Positions 1-10,991 of a DNA stretch of 40,224 bases are shown piece after piece; the stretch's first letter is position 1; the number at the start of each line of letters is the position of its first letter. The stretch comes from Conidiobolus incongruus B7586. Its lineage: Eukaryota; Entomophthoromycota; Entomophthoromycetes; Entomophthorales; Conidiobolaceae. The stretch covers positions 1-40,224 of the forward strand of contig JNEM01014278.1 of assembly GCA_000697335.1 (NCBI GenBank). The letters run 5' to 3'. A program made the position numbers and the translations under genes. The notes under the pieces are model-generated. The model did not search any database. It had not been told where the DNA came from and saw only the letters and a list, made by a program, of their open reading frames with translations.

Positions 1-480
1 TTAAATTTTGAAATAATAAATACTTAGTTAATTAGAGTCAATATATAATAAAGAATTATATATATAATTTATAATAAATTTTTAATAATAGCTATAAATT
101 ATATTTATATCAAAAAATGATATTAAACTAATATAACTTATTTTAGATTCATTATATAAAACTATATTATGTTTTAAATATAATATTTATATAATTGATT
201 TAGCTTTATTTTAATATATTTTTATTGAATATAACAAATATATATTATAATATATCTGATTGGTTTATAAAATCATTATAATTTAATAATTGTAAATATT
301 ATTTTATTAATTATGGTGATAAATATAAATAAATTAAAATTTTAAGATAAAGTTGGTATTTTTAATATTAAACACAAAATATAACAAATATTAAAACTTT
401 AGAAATCATTGATAAATATTAATCATATTATTGCAAATTTTAAAAAGTATATAAGTTGTGAATAATGATAATTATATTGT
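1..480. other. AT-rich spacer, no gene seen
   Basis: Extremely A+T-rich sequence with stops in all frames. I see no coding stretch, RNA gene or clear repeat here. Confidence 0.6.
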
Positions 481-850
481 GGTTACTAAGATTGTAATCC
501 GCCCGTTCAACTTCATCTCGCAATCCATTACCTTTGGGAGATAGAATCCTGAAATACCTTCACACCACTTCAAGGTCTCATTTTTCTGAAGATCTAATAC
601 ATTTCTTTACATTAAATACAACTGATGAATGAGCTATAAAAGAACTAATATTGGAATAACATTTTTTCATCAACTTCGGTCTTTTGTGAAACCGATTAAA
701 TCATTAACAAACTCTAATCAGGCACCTTAACCCAAACTCAAATTAACCACGAGCGAACTGCTCCTTTCCCTATTAACAAAGTTCTACTAAAAATCAGTAG
801 TATCACCACATAATGCACAACCTATATCAATCTTCAAAAATATTTTTTAT
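481..850. other. Unassigned island of higher G+C
   Basis: Base composition shifts abruptly here: runs of C and G absent from both flanks appear from about 490 to 830. Neither strand gives an open frame of useful length, and I cannot align it to the other repeats in the window. It may be a fragment of an old mobile element or a dead gene; the family is unknown. Confidence 0.35.
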
Positions 851-995
851 AATTTTTATTCCTTAATATAATTTTGATTAATAAACAAAATAGGAATACC
901 GTTTAGGCAAAAATTAAATTTTATTCACTGAACTTTGAATTACATTCTTATTAATTAAAATATTTAGTATCTTAAAATTTAGTTATATTTTTGAA

Positions 996-1027
<32 letters not shown>

Positions 1028-1353
1028 AATAAAAATCTAATTATCTTCCTGATCATTTTAATTAAAAAATTTAAAACAGAATTATGGTTTATTTTATTTA
1101 TATTAAGAATTATTATTTAAATTTTTTAAATTGATATTTAATTGCATTAAAATTAGTTTAAAATTTATCTAGCTTTGTGAGGTTTTGGTTTATTTTAATG
1201 ATATTAATTATAATGTGCATTGAAGGTGAAACATATATTTAATTATCACAGGATAATATTAAAGGATTTGAATATTGAATAAATCCTTACATAGTGTAAT
1301 TTTTATATCATATTGATAGGACCAGTACTATATTATTTTGATTGGTATAAATT
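851..1353. other. Spacer upstream of the first receptor, with AT microsatellite
   Basis: AT-rich upstream region. An (AT)n run lies at about 996-1018. I see no other structure; the promoter of the receptor at 1354 must lie here but has no distinctive box. Confidence 0.5.
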
Positions 1354-2319
1354 ATGGTCAATGGTTCAGATATTAGATATTTTTCAAAATTAACCTGTAT
1401 GAATATGTCAAGATCAGAAGCTGAATTAATTAACGAAGCTAATGGATTATACAAAGATGGCTTAGTAGCAATGTGTCTAATATTTGGGACTCTAGGAATT
1501 ATTTTATCCTCTTATTTAATATTTGTAATTTCCAAAAAGCCACGCCCACTTCATAATGATACTATTCTTTCTTTAATCACAATAGTAATTGGATTGTTGG
1601 GGTCAATATCACACTTCACTAGAGGGATCATGATGAAATGGCCTTATAATCTTTTCGTTTATTATAATACAGCATGCTCAGTTGAGTATTCAACTGCTTC
1701 TCTATTTAATTTATTGTGCGTCTACCCCATTGCTTTATTAAGCTTAGAAAGGATGTTATTAATTTTATTTAAAATAACATTTTCACGTAAAATATGGCTT
1801 AGTTTAGTAACAACATTCATGATTATACACTTTGTTTTCATGGAACTTGTTAGTATTCAAAAGAAATTTGTATTTTCTAAAATCGCGATGGGATGCATAT
1901 CTAATCCTTTTTCTAATTTATCATTTGTCTCGAGATATCTGGCAATAGCTTATATAATTTCATTCTTTATTGTTATTGTAAATTACACCGCTATAACTAT
2001 ATTTCAATATCGAAGATCTTTGAAAATTGAATTCGAAATGAATATTGAACATCAAGTAGCTAAAAAACAAAATTTCAAAATTTTGTTTCGAGCTACTCTT
2101 ATTGTGTTTTGCTTTATTTGGGCATATGTAGGTAAAGTAGCCTGTTGGCTCTATCAATGGGCTACAGGTTTTGAAAGGCCTTGGACTTTGGATTATATTG
2201 CTAATCTATTCTATTTGATGCACAATTTTGCCAATTGTCTGGTTGTTTTGTATTTGGATCCAAAATCAAGCCAAGAAATATCTTATAAATTTAAAAAATT
2301 TATTTATAAAAAACTTTAA
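1354..2319 (+). CDS. Rhodopsin-like (class A) GPCR, array copy 1
   Basis: Predicted plasma-membrane seven-helix receptor of 321 residues encoded in one exon. Seven hydrophobic stretches are visible: about 36-60, 69-92, 108-139, 148-168, 194-218, 243-266 and 280-302. Family marks are the intracellular loop 1 motif KKPRPLH at 61-67, Cys108 (start of helix 3) paired with Cys181 in extracellular loop 2, ERM at 132-134 where class A receptors have DRY, and the loop 3/helix 7 motif RPWTLDYI at 275-282. Helix 7 keeps Asn293 of a degenerate NPxxY. Similarity to the other array copies starts around Met18, so the true start may be Met16 or Met18 (codon at 1405); the longer N-terminus is specific to this copy. 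The ligand cannot be inferred. It is the first of five same-strand intact copies, separated by multi-kilobase spacers, so each should have its own promoter. Confidence 0.9.
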   Translation: MVNGSDIRYFSKLTCMNMSRSEAELINEANGLYKDGLVAMCLIFGTLGIILSSYLIFVISKKPRPLHNDTILSLITIVIGLLGSISHFTRGIMMKWPYNLFVYYNTACSVEYSTASLFNLLCVYPIALLSLERMLLILFKITFSRKIWLSLVTTFMIIHFVFMELVSIQKKFVFSKIAMGCISNPFSNLSFVSRYLAIAYIISFFIVIVNYTAITIFQYRRSLKIEFEMNIEHQVAKKQNFKILFRATLIVFCFIWAYVGKVACWLYQWATGFERPWTLDYIANLFYLMHNFANCLVVLYLDPKSSQEISYKFKKFIYKKL

Positions 2320-3790
2320 AATTGAGAATAATTGAAATAATAATTAATAATTTTGAGTAATATAATTATGTTATTTTGGAAAATTTGGATTTCAAAATCT
2401 CTTTTTCAAATAAAATTAATGAATCTTTTTAGGAAATTGAAAAAACATAAAGTATTTAATTAATTAGAGTTAATATATAATAATTTTAATTGATTCTAGA
2501 GGAATTTGAAATAAATTTCAATATTTTGTTAAAGTCAAATACATTGTAAATTATCAATTATAATTTGAATTCAAGATAATGATAATGATAGATTTAAATT
2601 TAAGTTCTGGTTAAAGCATGATGATATAATTATTGCTTAATATACTAATCTGTTAAAAATCAAAATGAGTATTGAATTAGTCTGTAGAACTAGTTATATA
2701 AATAATGATAAATAAATCTAATAAAGTTATTGTTAGCAATTTGATAAATTTACCTCGATCTAAAAAGTTATAATAGATATTTCACATTAGGTTGCAAATT
2801 CCAATTATATATATATATATATTATGATTAAAATGTATATCATTTATAATAATATTGATATTAAAATATTTGAAATTTCTTGGTTTAAATTAATTTATTA
2901 AATTATAACAACTATAAACATGGGAGGAAATAAACTTTTAAAGCTTAAACAAGGAACCACCAGTGGTAAACAATAGATTACCGCGAAGTTAAAGGAAATT
3001 AAGGGGGTTCACCAAATTAAATGGAGGTAGCTTATTACAAATTAGGTTCTTCAAATAAAGTAAATATCTCGCACTTATCATAACTCAGTATTTTTATGAA
3101 TATTACAAGAAAGACTTAATAATTGGATAATTTTGAATATAAAAATAAAAAGAGGTCTTTATTAGTTAGTTTGTGATAATCTTATATTAGTTTCAATTGT
3201 GAATATTTATGAATAGAAATACCTTATAAGCAAGAAATAATTTCAACTAATTCATGAAATAAGGTGTCTCCAATATGACTTCTTGCATTAGTGTGATAAT
3301 TAGTATCTTTTAAGTAATGGGCAAAATTATTCCTTTTCAATATCACTATAATTCTTTTATTAAAATTTGATTATTAAAAATTTCTTTAAATTTAAATTAT
3401 TTTGAAATTTGAAAAATAATTTAAATTTTTATTTGATTAAATAATCTAAAATAAAAATAATATTATAAATTTAATTATCCAAATAATAATAATAATAATA
3501 ATATATATCTATAAGAAGAATTTTTTTAAATATTTATTAATGAAAAAAAATTAATTATTTTTCATTATTTATTGAAAATCAAAATAATTAATATATAAAT
3601 TAAAATAAATTTTAAGTTGATTATAAAAATAAATATTTTTATATTAAATATAAATAAATTTATTAAATTTAATAAATATTATATTAAGTTATAAATAGAT
3701 ATATATTAATAACAAAAATAAATTTCAAAAAAATTATTTAAAAAAAAAATAATAAGCAAAAAATAAATTTAATAAAATATTTCAAAGATA
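2320..3790. other. AT-rich spacer with microsatellites
   Basis: No gene seen. It holds an (AT)n run at about 2806-2822 and an (AAT)n run at about 3481-3502. A patch at about 2930-3050 is less A+T-rich and may be a remnant of an unidentified repeat. Between about 3230 and 3290 there are short opposed sequences (ACCTTAT/ATAAGGT, GCAAGAA/TTCTTGC) that could form an imperfect hairpin. Confidence 0.5.
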
Positions 3791-4117
3791 TATTATTCTA
3801 ATATTGGAAACTAAGATAATTATATTAAATTAAGTCAGGCAATTGATAGGTTATAAGATTAATATATAGATATATGGAGTTTTATTAGAAGTTCTTGATA
3901 AAGACTTAAAATTAATTTCCTTAAAATAGATAAATAAATGGATAAATAAATGGATAGTTAGATAAATAAAGAGTATTTCTTAAATAGATTCCTGTTGTTG
4001 TCTCTTATAATAGGATAAGAATGGATTAATTTAAGGGAAAATAGGATAAGAGGTAAATTATGGGTAAACTGATATAAAAAATAAATATATATAAATTAAT
4101 TTGGATAGAGACATAAC
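3791..4117 (+). repeat. LTR-like dispersed repeat, copy 1 (probable old solo LTR)
   Basis: About 327 bases that align along their length with 6747-7006 in the same orientation. Shared blocks include TTGGAAACTA near the start, AGGATAAGAG and TGGGTAAACTG near the end, and a terminus close to ATAACA. The general plan (TG-type start, TATA-rich centre, CA end) suggests a Ty1/copia-like LTR, but no internal coding region is attached. The extra length relative to the other copy is largely a local expansion of a GATAAATAAATG-type unit at about 3928-3970. It is an old, diverged fossil; the family assignment is tentative. Confidence 0.5.
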
Positions 4118-5088
4118 AAAAAATATTAATTGATTTTTTAGATTTTATTTTAAACAAATACTTATTTTTGATAAATAATTCTCTAAACTTATTTATCTTT
4201 TAATATAAAGTCCTCATATTAATAATCTAAGGTATTATTAATTTCAAGAGGATATTATATATAATATTAAAAGATTAATTCTTAAAATTTATATAAAACT
4301 ATATTCAATTAATTTAGTATTAAATTAATCAAGTAATTTATAATTTTGAAGTTAATTTAATTATATTAATATTTTTTATTTAATTAATAAACATGGCTTT
4401 TTTTCTCCTTTTATTTCTTATTATTATTTTATTATTATGATTATTTCTAAAGTCAAGACTATATATATCTATCATTCATCTTATTAATACTATTAAATAT
4501 AAAATCTGATATATTTATATTAATTTAAATATTTACAAAGCTTAAATAAAATTTATTTATTGATATATTAACTTATTATATAGATATCATATTAAATCTT
4601 TCTTTGCATAATATTGGTTTTATTTCTATTAACTTATATATAGCAATTAATTAATAATATTAAACTTTTGGCTTTTTTATTAAACTTCTTTATTTAATAT
4701 ATTTACCCAATTATTAACAAATATGATATACTTTATAAAGTGTTTAAGTTATAATCTAGAGGTTATAATTTTAGTAGAAAGTATATATTTGATTGATAGG
4801 CTAGTTAATTAATAGACTAAAATATTTGTAATTTGAGGCTTCAACTTAGAGATTGAAAACCTCTTAGATAACCTAGTAAAAAAACTTTTCTTAACTCTTT
4901 GCTTAGCTTTCCATCATTTTAATAATTATTATTATTTGGATGAATAACATTTTAGATATTTTCAATGCAAATCAAAGTATTATAAGCCTCAAAGTTTATT
5001 AAATCCAAATTGCTAGTTTGTTGCTTTAATCTCAAATATAATTAAAATGGCTCTTGTTAAAGTTTCCTTTCTCTTTGTTATATTGTAT
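4118..5088. other. AT-rich spacer
   Basis: No open frame of useful length on either strand and no RNA gene recognised. Confidence 0.5.
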
Positions 5089-5425
5089 ATTGCAAGGCTT
5101 TTGAAAAGTAGTCTTGTGATAAAGATCACGTGAATTCGATGAAACGGGCCAAAGACAACTAACAAGTCACTTTAAAGGAATTTTATTAAAATATCAAGAT
5201 GTAGGGCTTGGCCCTGACCGAAGTGATCATCTAGCAAATGTCTGTCCAGTGACTATTTTATAGTGTGGTTGATCCTTTGCAAATGTGTTGAAGCTCTAAC
5301 TTCTGTTATAGTCTGGAATTTTCCATTGTGCAAGAATTGTTCTTGGTATTTGTAAGTGGATTACATCTGGAACCTTGATGGACAGTTAAAGTTGAAAGGC
5401 GAGCGGACCTCCCGATCCACGACAA
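5089..5425 (+). repeat. About 330-base dispersed repeat R1, copy 1
   Basis: This stretch is the diverged reverse complement of 10140-10480. Strongly shared blocks include AAAGATCACG, GATGTAGGGCTT, CAGTGACTATTTTATAGT, TATAGTCTGGAATTTTC and GAGCGGACCTCCC. Its ends read TATATTGC... and ...GACAATATA, which are short inverted complements of each other. That fits either a small non-autonomous element with terminal inverted repeats or an LTR ending TG...CA inside AT target sequence. There is no open frame. It is clearly richer in G+C than its surroundings. Confidence 0.6.
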
Positions 5426-5674
5426 TATATTAATATTAAAATCTAATGCATATCCAAATTCATTAACAATTAAAGTTTGATCACTTGAAACTAGGCATAA
5501 ATTTGACAGAATTTATGATCTGAATTAGTAACTTTTGTTGAAATATTATGCTTTAAAACAACAATTTAAAAGAATTATTTTAAGGCTTATTTGATATGAT
5601 TTAGTTTAATTAATACTTTATATAAATATCATTATATTGCAAGAACAAAACAAAATTACAGACTTAAGGATAAT

Positions 5675-6577
5675 ATGGAAATGGAAACTTTACAAACGAA
5701 TCAAACTATAATGTATTACAGAGATTGTTTAATAGTTATTAGCTTAATAGTCGGTGGGTTAGGTACTGTTTTATCAATTTATATCATTATCCAAATTTCA
5801 AAACAGCCACATCCTTTTCATATTGACACAATCTTATCATTAGTTACAGTTGTAATTAGTTTATTGGGATCTATATCAAATATTGGAACATCTATATTTA
5901 TGAAATGGCCATATGATCTTTACGCATACCATATTGAAGCTTGTATGGTAGAATATTTAACTACGTCTTTATTCAATACCATAGCTGTATATCCAATAGC
6001 ACTTTTAAGTCTAGAAAGGATGATATTAATCATATTTGATATTAATTTCAGTAGCTATGTATATATAATTATCCTTGGAATTTTAATATCTATTCACATT
6101 ATTATTATGATATTTGTTACTATTTCGAAAAAGTTTTCATATTCAAATTTGGGGTTTGGGTGTATGTCAAATATAGATTACAACTTATCATTTTCTACAA
6201 GGTACTTGGCTGTTATCTATATGATTTGTTGTCTAATATTAGTATCATGCTATATATCTATTATACTTATTCATTTCAGAAGATCGATGAAAAAACAGAA
6301 AGAGTTTAATATACACAAAAGTTTGATTAAAGAGAATTTGAAAATAGCATTTCGGGCTTGTTTAATTATTGGTTGCTTTATAATATCATATTTTGGTAAA
6401 ATAGTTGCTTGGTTATATCAGTGGTTTACTTTACGACAAAGGCCATGGACTTTAGATTATATCAGTAATTTATTTCATCTTATGCACAACGTAGCGAATT
6501 GTTTAATTGTCCTATATATGGATCCTCATATAAGCGAAGGGATGATTGACAGCTTTAAGAAGATATTATGTCCATGA
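5675..6577 (+). CDS. Rhodopsin-like (class A) GPCR, array copy 2
   Basis: Predicted seven-helix plasma-membrane receptor, 300 residues, single exon. The ATG at 5675 fits the family: the distance from Met1 to the conserved YY(K/R)D motif (17 residues) equals that in copies 3, 4 and 5. Helices lie at about 18-41, 51-73, 90-121, 128-150, 176-200, 225-247 and 260-282. Cys90 and Cys163 give the usual helix 3/loop 2 disulfide; ERM at 114-116 replaces DRY; RPWTLDYI is at 256-263; YMDP closes helix 7 at 281-284. It is more diverged from the others in its N-terminus and in loop 3 (RRSMKKQKEF at 202-211). Flanks: R1 repeat 250 bases upstream and an LTR-like repeat 170 bases downstream. The ligand is unknown. 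Confidence 0.92.
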   Translation: MEMETLQTNQTIMYYRDCLIVISLIVGGLGTVLSIYIIIQISKQPHPFHIDTILSLVTVVISLLGSISNIGTSIFMKWPYDLYAYHIEACMVEYLTTSLFNTIAVYPIALLSLERMILIIFDINFSSYVYIIILGILISIHIIIMIFVTISKKFSYSNLGFGCMSNIDYNLSFSTRYLAVIYMICCLILVSCYISIILIHFRRSMKKQKEFNIHKSLIKENLKIAFRACLIIGCFIISYFGKIVAWLYQWFTLRQRPWTLDYISNLFHLMHNVANCLIVLYMDPHISEGMIDSFKKILCP

Positions 6578-6584
6578 AATATTC

Positions 6585-6746
6585 ATATTGAGAATATAAA
6601 TAAATTATTATACTGTTAATAGCCACTGAATCTATTAATTTTTTGATTATTCATTAAGTTATATATATATATATATATATATATTTAAGGGTGATTAGAT
6701 TGAATTTTATGGCTTTATTATTCACTAGAATTATAGTGAGCATATG
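6585..6746. other. Short spacer with AT microsatellite
   Basis: An (AT)n run lies at about 6660-6684, just downstream of receptor copy 2. Confidence 0.7.
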
Positions 6747-7006
6747 TGTTATCCTAGTCTTGGAAACTAGGATAAGTGTATTAAATTAATTAGGAGGATT
6801 GATGAGTTATAAGATTAAGGTATATCTATATAAAGTTTTATTTTAAGTTCTTTATCAAGACTTAATGCTCTTCAGGTAGAGAAAATAGTGAATCTTGTAT
6901 TTTAAGATGAAATGGATAGGTTTTAGGAAAATAGGATAAGAGATAAGTCATGGGTAAACTGGTATAAAAGGTAAATATGTATAGACTAATTGAGTGGTAA
7001 TGTGAC
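6747..7006 (+). repeat. LTR-like dispersed repeat, copy 2 (probable old solo LTR)
   Basis: About 260 bases beginning TGTTATCCTAG and ending near GTGACA, aligned to 3791-4117 in direct orientation. A ten-base perfect inverted repeat (TTATCCTAGT / ACTAGGATAA, seven-base loop) sits at its start, and a TATA-like stretch TATCTATATAAAG lies at about 6823-6835. No gag or pol sequence is adjacent, so a solo LTR is the simplest reading. The identity as Ty1/copia-like is a guess from the termini. Confidence 0.5.
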
Positions 7007-8367
7007 AGTATATTATGATAAAATTTGAAAAAATTATTTAAATATGGATCTGTTGAATTATATATAAATTAAACTTAATTATCATGTATTTTCAATAGGA
7101 AATATATACTCAAAATTTTTCAACATATAGATTATCAAATTTTTAAACAATATTAATTAGAAAATGAAAAGTTCTAATTAGTCCAGTGAATAGTAACATT
7201 GACAGAATAGGATAATATAATTTAGTATTTATAAAAAACTAATTTTAATCCTATATGAGTAAATTTTTTATGATTATCACTAAAATTATAACATTATATA
7301 AAATTTAACCTGATAATATAGTTATTTGATAAAATATACACCTTCAGTTAGTGAAAATAATCTTAATTAAAGATTATCAAATTTGGAATTATTTAAATAC
7401 AAATAAGTATTAAACAATATCAAGTCCAATATATTTTATATCGTTAAATGGCAAATTTAGTAGATTTACCATTTTTTAATAACCTTCTTTTGACAAATTC
7501 AATAGTAAATTTAAAAATTTGGATGTCTGGCTTTTCAAAAGGCTTATATGCTATAATAGTATTTTGTTTCGTGTAATGGTCAAAAATCCATAATACAAAT
7601 AATAAATAAAATTGATATTATTTGATTATATCCGGAATGATTCCAATAATTTTATCAAAATAATTTATATCATAATAAACCAAAAATGTTCATATTGTGG
7701 ATGTTAATATGGAAATTAATCTTATATTCTCTATGATATGACAACATATAACTTAGTATTATTTATTTTCACCTTTAATCAAATTATATCAAATTTTTTA
7801 AGACTTAATGAATTTGAAAACAGATATATATTAAAAATTCCAGTTTGATTAAATTAGATAAAAATAACATGGTCAAATTGTATTAATTTTACCTTATAAT
7901 TAAATATAATTTAATATTATTTAAATCACTTATTCTTTGACAGGTTGAAATTTACAATGGGTATGTTAGGGATATTTTAAAATTATAGAATAAAATATAA
8001 AAAAATGACCTATGAAAAAAAGCGAATGATAGAACGTACTATTATATTTCAGCATATTAATGATATTTAATAAATAAACCGAACTATTGAGTTGATAAAT
8101 TGGAAATTTTAATTTATTAATTTTACTAATATTAACTTATGTTATATTAGTATTATTTAAATATTACTATATATACTTCAAGCCTAAATAATAATATTAA
8201 ATTTAAATCAAAATATGTTAAAATGAATTTACCAATTCAATTATAAATGATAATTAATGAAAGATCAATTCTTGAAGGAAAAAAATTCAAAATGAAACGG
8301 AGTTTCAAATTCTCAATTCTTTTATAAATCGAAATAATCTAGAATAACCCATTATGTTTAAAAAAAT
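7007..8367. other. AT-rich spacer
   Basis: No gene, RNA or repeat copy recognised. The promoter of the receptor at 8368 should lie at its end. Confidence 0.5.
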
Positions 8368-9303
8368 ATGGATTCTGAAGCAATAAAGATTGATCAAGCT
8401 AATATTTATTACAAAGATGGGCTTGCGGCTTTAAGTATAATATTCGGTAGTGCCGGTGCAATATTATCGCTTTATATAATGATTCAAGTATCTAAAAAAC
8501 CTAAACCTCTGCATATCGATACACGCCTCTCAATAATCACAGTGCTCATAGGCTTTATAGGTTCTGTATCCAATATCGCAAAAGGGATAATGATGAAATG
8601 GCCTTATAACCTGTTTGCTTATCATATATCAGCCTGCACTATCGACTATTTATCTGCAGGCTTATTCAATACAATAGACGATTATCCTATTGTCCTATTA
8701 AGTCTAGAGAGGATGTTATTAATTATTTTTAAAATGTCTCTATCAAATATTGTATGGAATTCATTACTCAGCACATTTATTATCATACATTTAGTACTAG
8801 TTGTGATTGTATGCGTTCAGCAAGAGTTTTTATTCTCAGGTGTAGCGTTCGGATGTATCTTAAATTTATATTCTGATATCTCCTTTATAACGAAATATTT
8901 CGCAATCGTTTACGCTGTATCATTTGTATTAGTAACTATTAATTATTCTTTGATAATAATTATCAATTATTATCGAACTAGTAAAATTCAGCCACAAATC
9001 AATTTGGATAAAAATTTGGTCAAAAGAGAGAATATGAAGATTTTAATTCGATCATCACTGATTATAATTTGCTTCGTTGCTGCTTACATTGGTAAAGATT
9101 TGGGTTGGTTCTACCAGTGGTTTACCGGTCGTCGAAGACCTTGGACTTTGGATTATGTCAGTAATATTATGCAACTGATGCATACTGTAGCTAACTGTTT
9201 GATTATACTATACATGAACCCATCCTTATATGAAGAAAACATGAATCGATTAAAGTCATTTATATCTGCTAGAAATTCTCAGATTAATCAATCGGAAGCC
9301 TAA
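8368..9303 (+). CDS. Rhodopsin-like (class A) GPCR, array copy 3 (Asp-Asp in helix 3)
   Basis: Predicted seven-helix plasma-membrane receptor, 311 residues, single exon; ATG at 8368 aligns with the other copies. Helices lie at about 19-41, 51-73, 90-121, 130-150, 174-199, 225-247 and 261-283. Cys90, Cys163, ERM at 114-116 and RPWTLDYV at 257-264 are in place. Two oddities: residues 104-105 are Asp-Asp within helix 3, where siblings have Gly/Ala/Cys-Val, and the end of helix 7 reads YMNP instead of YMDP. Counting the Arg of ERM as 3.50, the acidic pair falls at 3.39 and 3.40. The C-terminal tail is about ten residues longer than in copies 4 and 5 and is polar. The gene is slightly richer in G+C than copies 1 and 2. 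The decayed copy at 11191 is its closest relative in the window, judging from the C-terminal tail. Confidence 0.92.
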   Translation: MDSEAIKIDQANIYYKDGLAALSIIFGSAGAILSLYIMIQVSKKPKPLHIDTRLSIITVLIGFIGSVSNIAKGIMMKWPYNLFAYHISACTIDYLSAGLFNTIDDYPIVLLSLERMLLIIFKMSLSNIVWNSLLSTFIIIHLVLVVIVCVQQEFLFSGVAFGCILNLYSDISFITKYFAIVYAVSFVLVTINYSLIIIINYYRTSKIQPQINLDKNLVKRENMKILIRSSLIIICFVAAYIGKDLGWFYQWFTGRRRPWTLDYVSNIMQLMHTVANCLIILYMNPSLYEENMNRLKSFISARNSQINQSEA

Positions 9304-10139
9304 AACATATAAGAAGATAAATTATTACTCATTTTTATATTAATATATTCATTCTAACTCTTATTTAAATATAACTTATATATATATACTTTATTACTAA
9401 AAGTATTAAAAATTATACGAAAATGCTTTTATAACAATTTGATTGAAATTTGTTAAAAAGATTAAACATGATCAGTAAATAATAGATTGTAATTTCCAAG
9501 TTTGTATTTTGAACTATTATTTTTTCTACTGAAAAAGCGTTAAATATGGACGAAAGTTGGTAATTTGATTTACCATAATCAAAATTTCAGCTATTAGATG
9601 ATCCTGAAATGACTTAATTCACGAAAAGTCACATAGATTTTCTTTAGTTGCACATTAAAGTCATTATATATGCTATTCATAGAAAATTATAAGATAATAA
9701 AATAATATCAATTATATTGATTACTTATAAAAACTTTATCATAGCTGGTAATAATTTGGTTAATTCAAATATAATTTATTCATCCATAAAATCATTTCAT
9801 ATAAAATATATCATTATAGGTGAATTTCTGAGAACAATAGTATAATAGCAGTATTTGTATTTATAAAATAATAAAAAATATTTTGAAGCATACTAATAAA
9901 AAATATAGTAGAAGATATAAATATTTTTAAAATTTCCTATAATACTTATAAAAAAATAATAATATAATCCCAATTTTTTATAATAAACCTATTTCATTTG
10001 AGTAAAGTCCGGATCCAATTTGTAGCGAAATACCTTCTGTATAAAATGATTTATATCATTAAATTATTGTTTTATAACTTAAAAAAATAAATCCAATTAT
10101 TAAATATGACTAAAGCTTATATATAATTCGCGATATTAT
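9304..10139. other. AT-rich spacer
   Basis: No gene or repeat copy recognised. Confidence 0.5.
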
Positions 10140-10480
10140 ATATTGTCTCGGATTGGGAGGTCCGCTCACCATTTAGCTTTATCTGTCCGTTATGATTCCG
10201 AATGCAATCCACTGGCAAATACCAGGCACAATCCTTGAACAATTGAAAATTCCAGACTATAACAATAGTTGGAGTTTCAACGCATTGACAATGGACTAAC
10301 TAGACTATAAAATAGTCACTGGGCACCTATTTGGTCAAGGATCATCTTGATTAGGGCTAAGCCCTACATCTAAATATTTCCATTAATCCCTTTAAAGTAT
10401 CTCTCTAGTCTTCCTCGGCCCGTTTTATCGAATCTGCGTGATCTTTATTGCAAGTCTACTTTCCAGAAGACCTGTAATAT
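10140..10480 (-). repeat. About 330-base dispersed repeat R1, copy 2 (inverted)
   Basis: Reverse-complement relative of 5089-5425, diverged but alignable from end to end. On the + strand it reads from ATATTGTCTCGG through GGGAGGTCCGCTC and AGGGCTAAGCCCTA to GTGATCTTTATTG. AGGGCTAAGCCCT is itself near-palindromic. Together with copy 1 it brackets receptor copies 2 and 3 in inverted orientation. Confidence 0.6.
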
Positions 10481-10550
10481 ATATGGAAATTAATTATATC
10501 AAAGAACATTAATAAATACCTGAATACCATATCATCATTATTATTTCTAT

Positions 10551-10991
10551 CACCAACCGAGTGACCGACCAAGGTTAAGTTTTCACGTGCCCCTTGAATA
10601 GATAGCTATTCTATCGAGCGAGTTCCCCTACTTAGGCCCGAACAGCCACTAGCACGGGATTCATTTAACCCCATCAGGAATGAATCTGCTAAGGACTATA
10701 AAAAATTACATTAATTCACTAATAAAACATGACAAATTAGTTACCATCAAATTAGGCAACTGACGGTTGTTCGATTCATTTAATTTGAAACGATTAAGTT
10801 GGACCGGATACAATGTCCGACCTAGCCTTAGTAGATCCTAGAGTAACTCCGTACGATGAAGTAGCCAGGGTTTGTCTGGACACCCAGCTTGCAGCTGCTG
10901 CTCCCCATATAGTGGGAAAAGTGCTCACCTATTTGGAGACTCCGTTTGTCAAAACGCCAGTGGAAATCGGACTGTCGTTATTACTTGAGGC
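10551..10991 (+). repeat. 441-base dispersed repeat R2, copy A, carrying a coding start
   Basis: Aligns with 25174-25619 from CACCAACCGAG to CTTGAGGC; homology stops at the same base in both copies. A TATAAAA-like box (about 10696) lies near 115 bases before an ATG at 10813 that opens about 60 codons shared with the other copy (starting MSDLALVDPR; later VGKVLTYLETPFVKT). After the shared end the frame runs on for 22 codons into unrelated AT-rich sequence and stops at 11061. The unit could be the promoter plus first coding block of a gene or mobile element spread as a fragment. I do not recognise the protein. It lies 200 bases before a dead receptor. Confidence 0.6.

Noticed and set aside
1960-2157. 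Open frame on the minus strand inside receptor copy 1
   Set aside because: It lies antisense to a clear receptor gene and its translation has no recognisable content; a by-product of the codon use of the real gene.
5089-5425. R1 as a tRNA-derived SINE
   Set aside because: I could not find convincing A and B boxes or a poly-A or simple-repeat tail in either copy.
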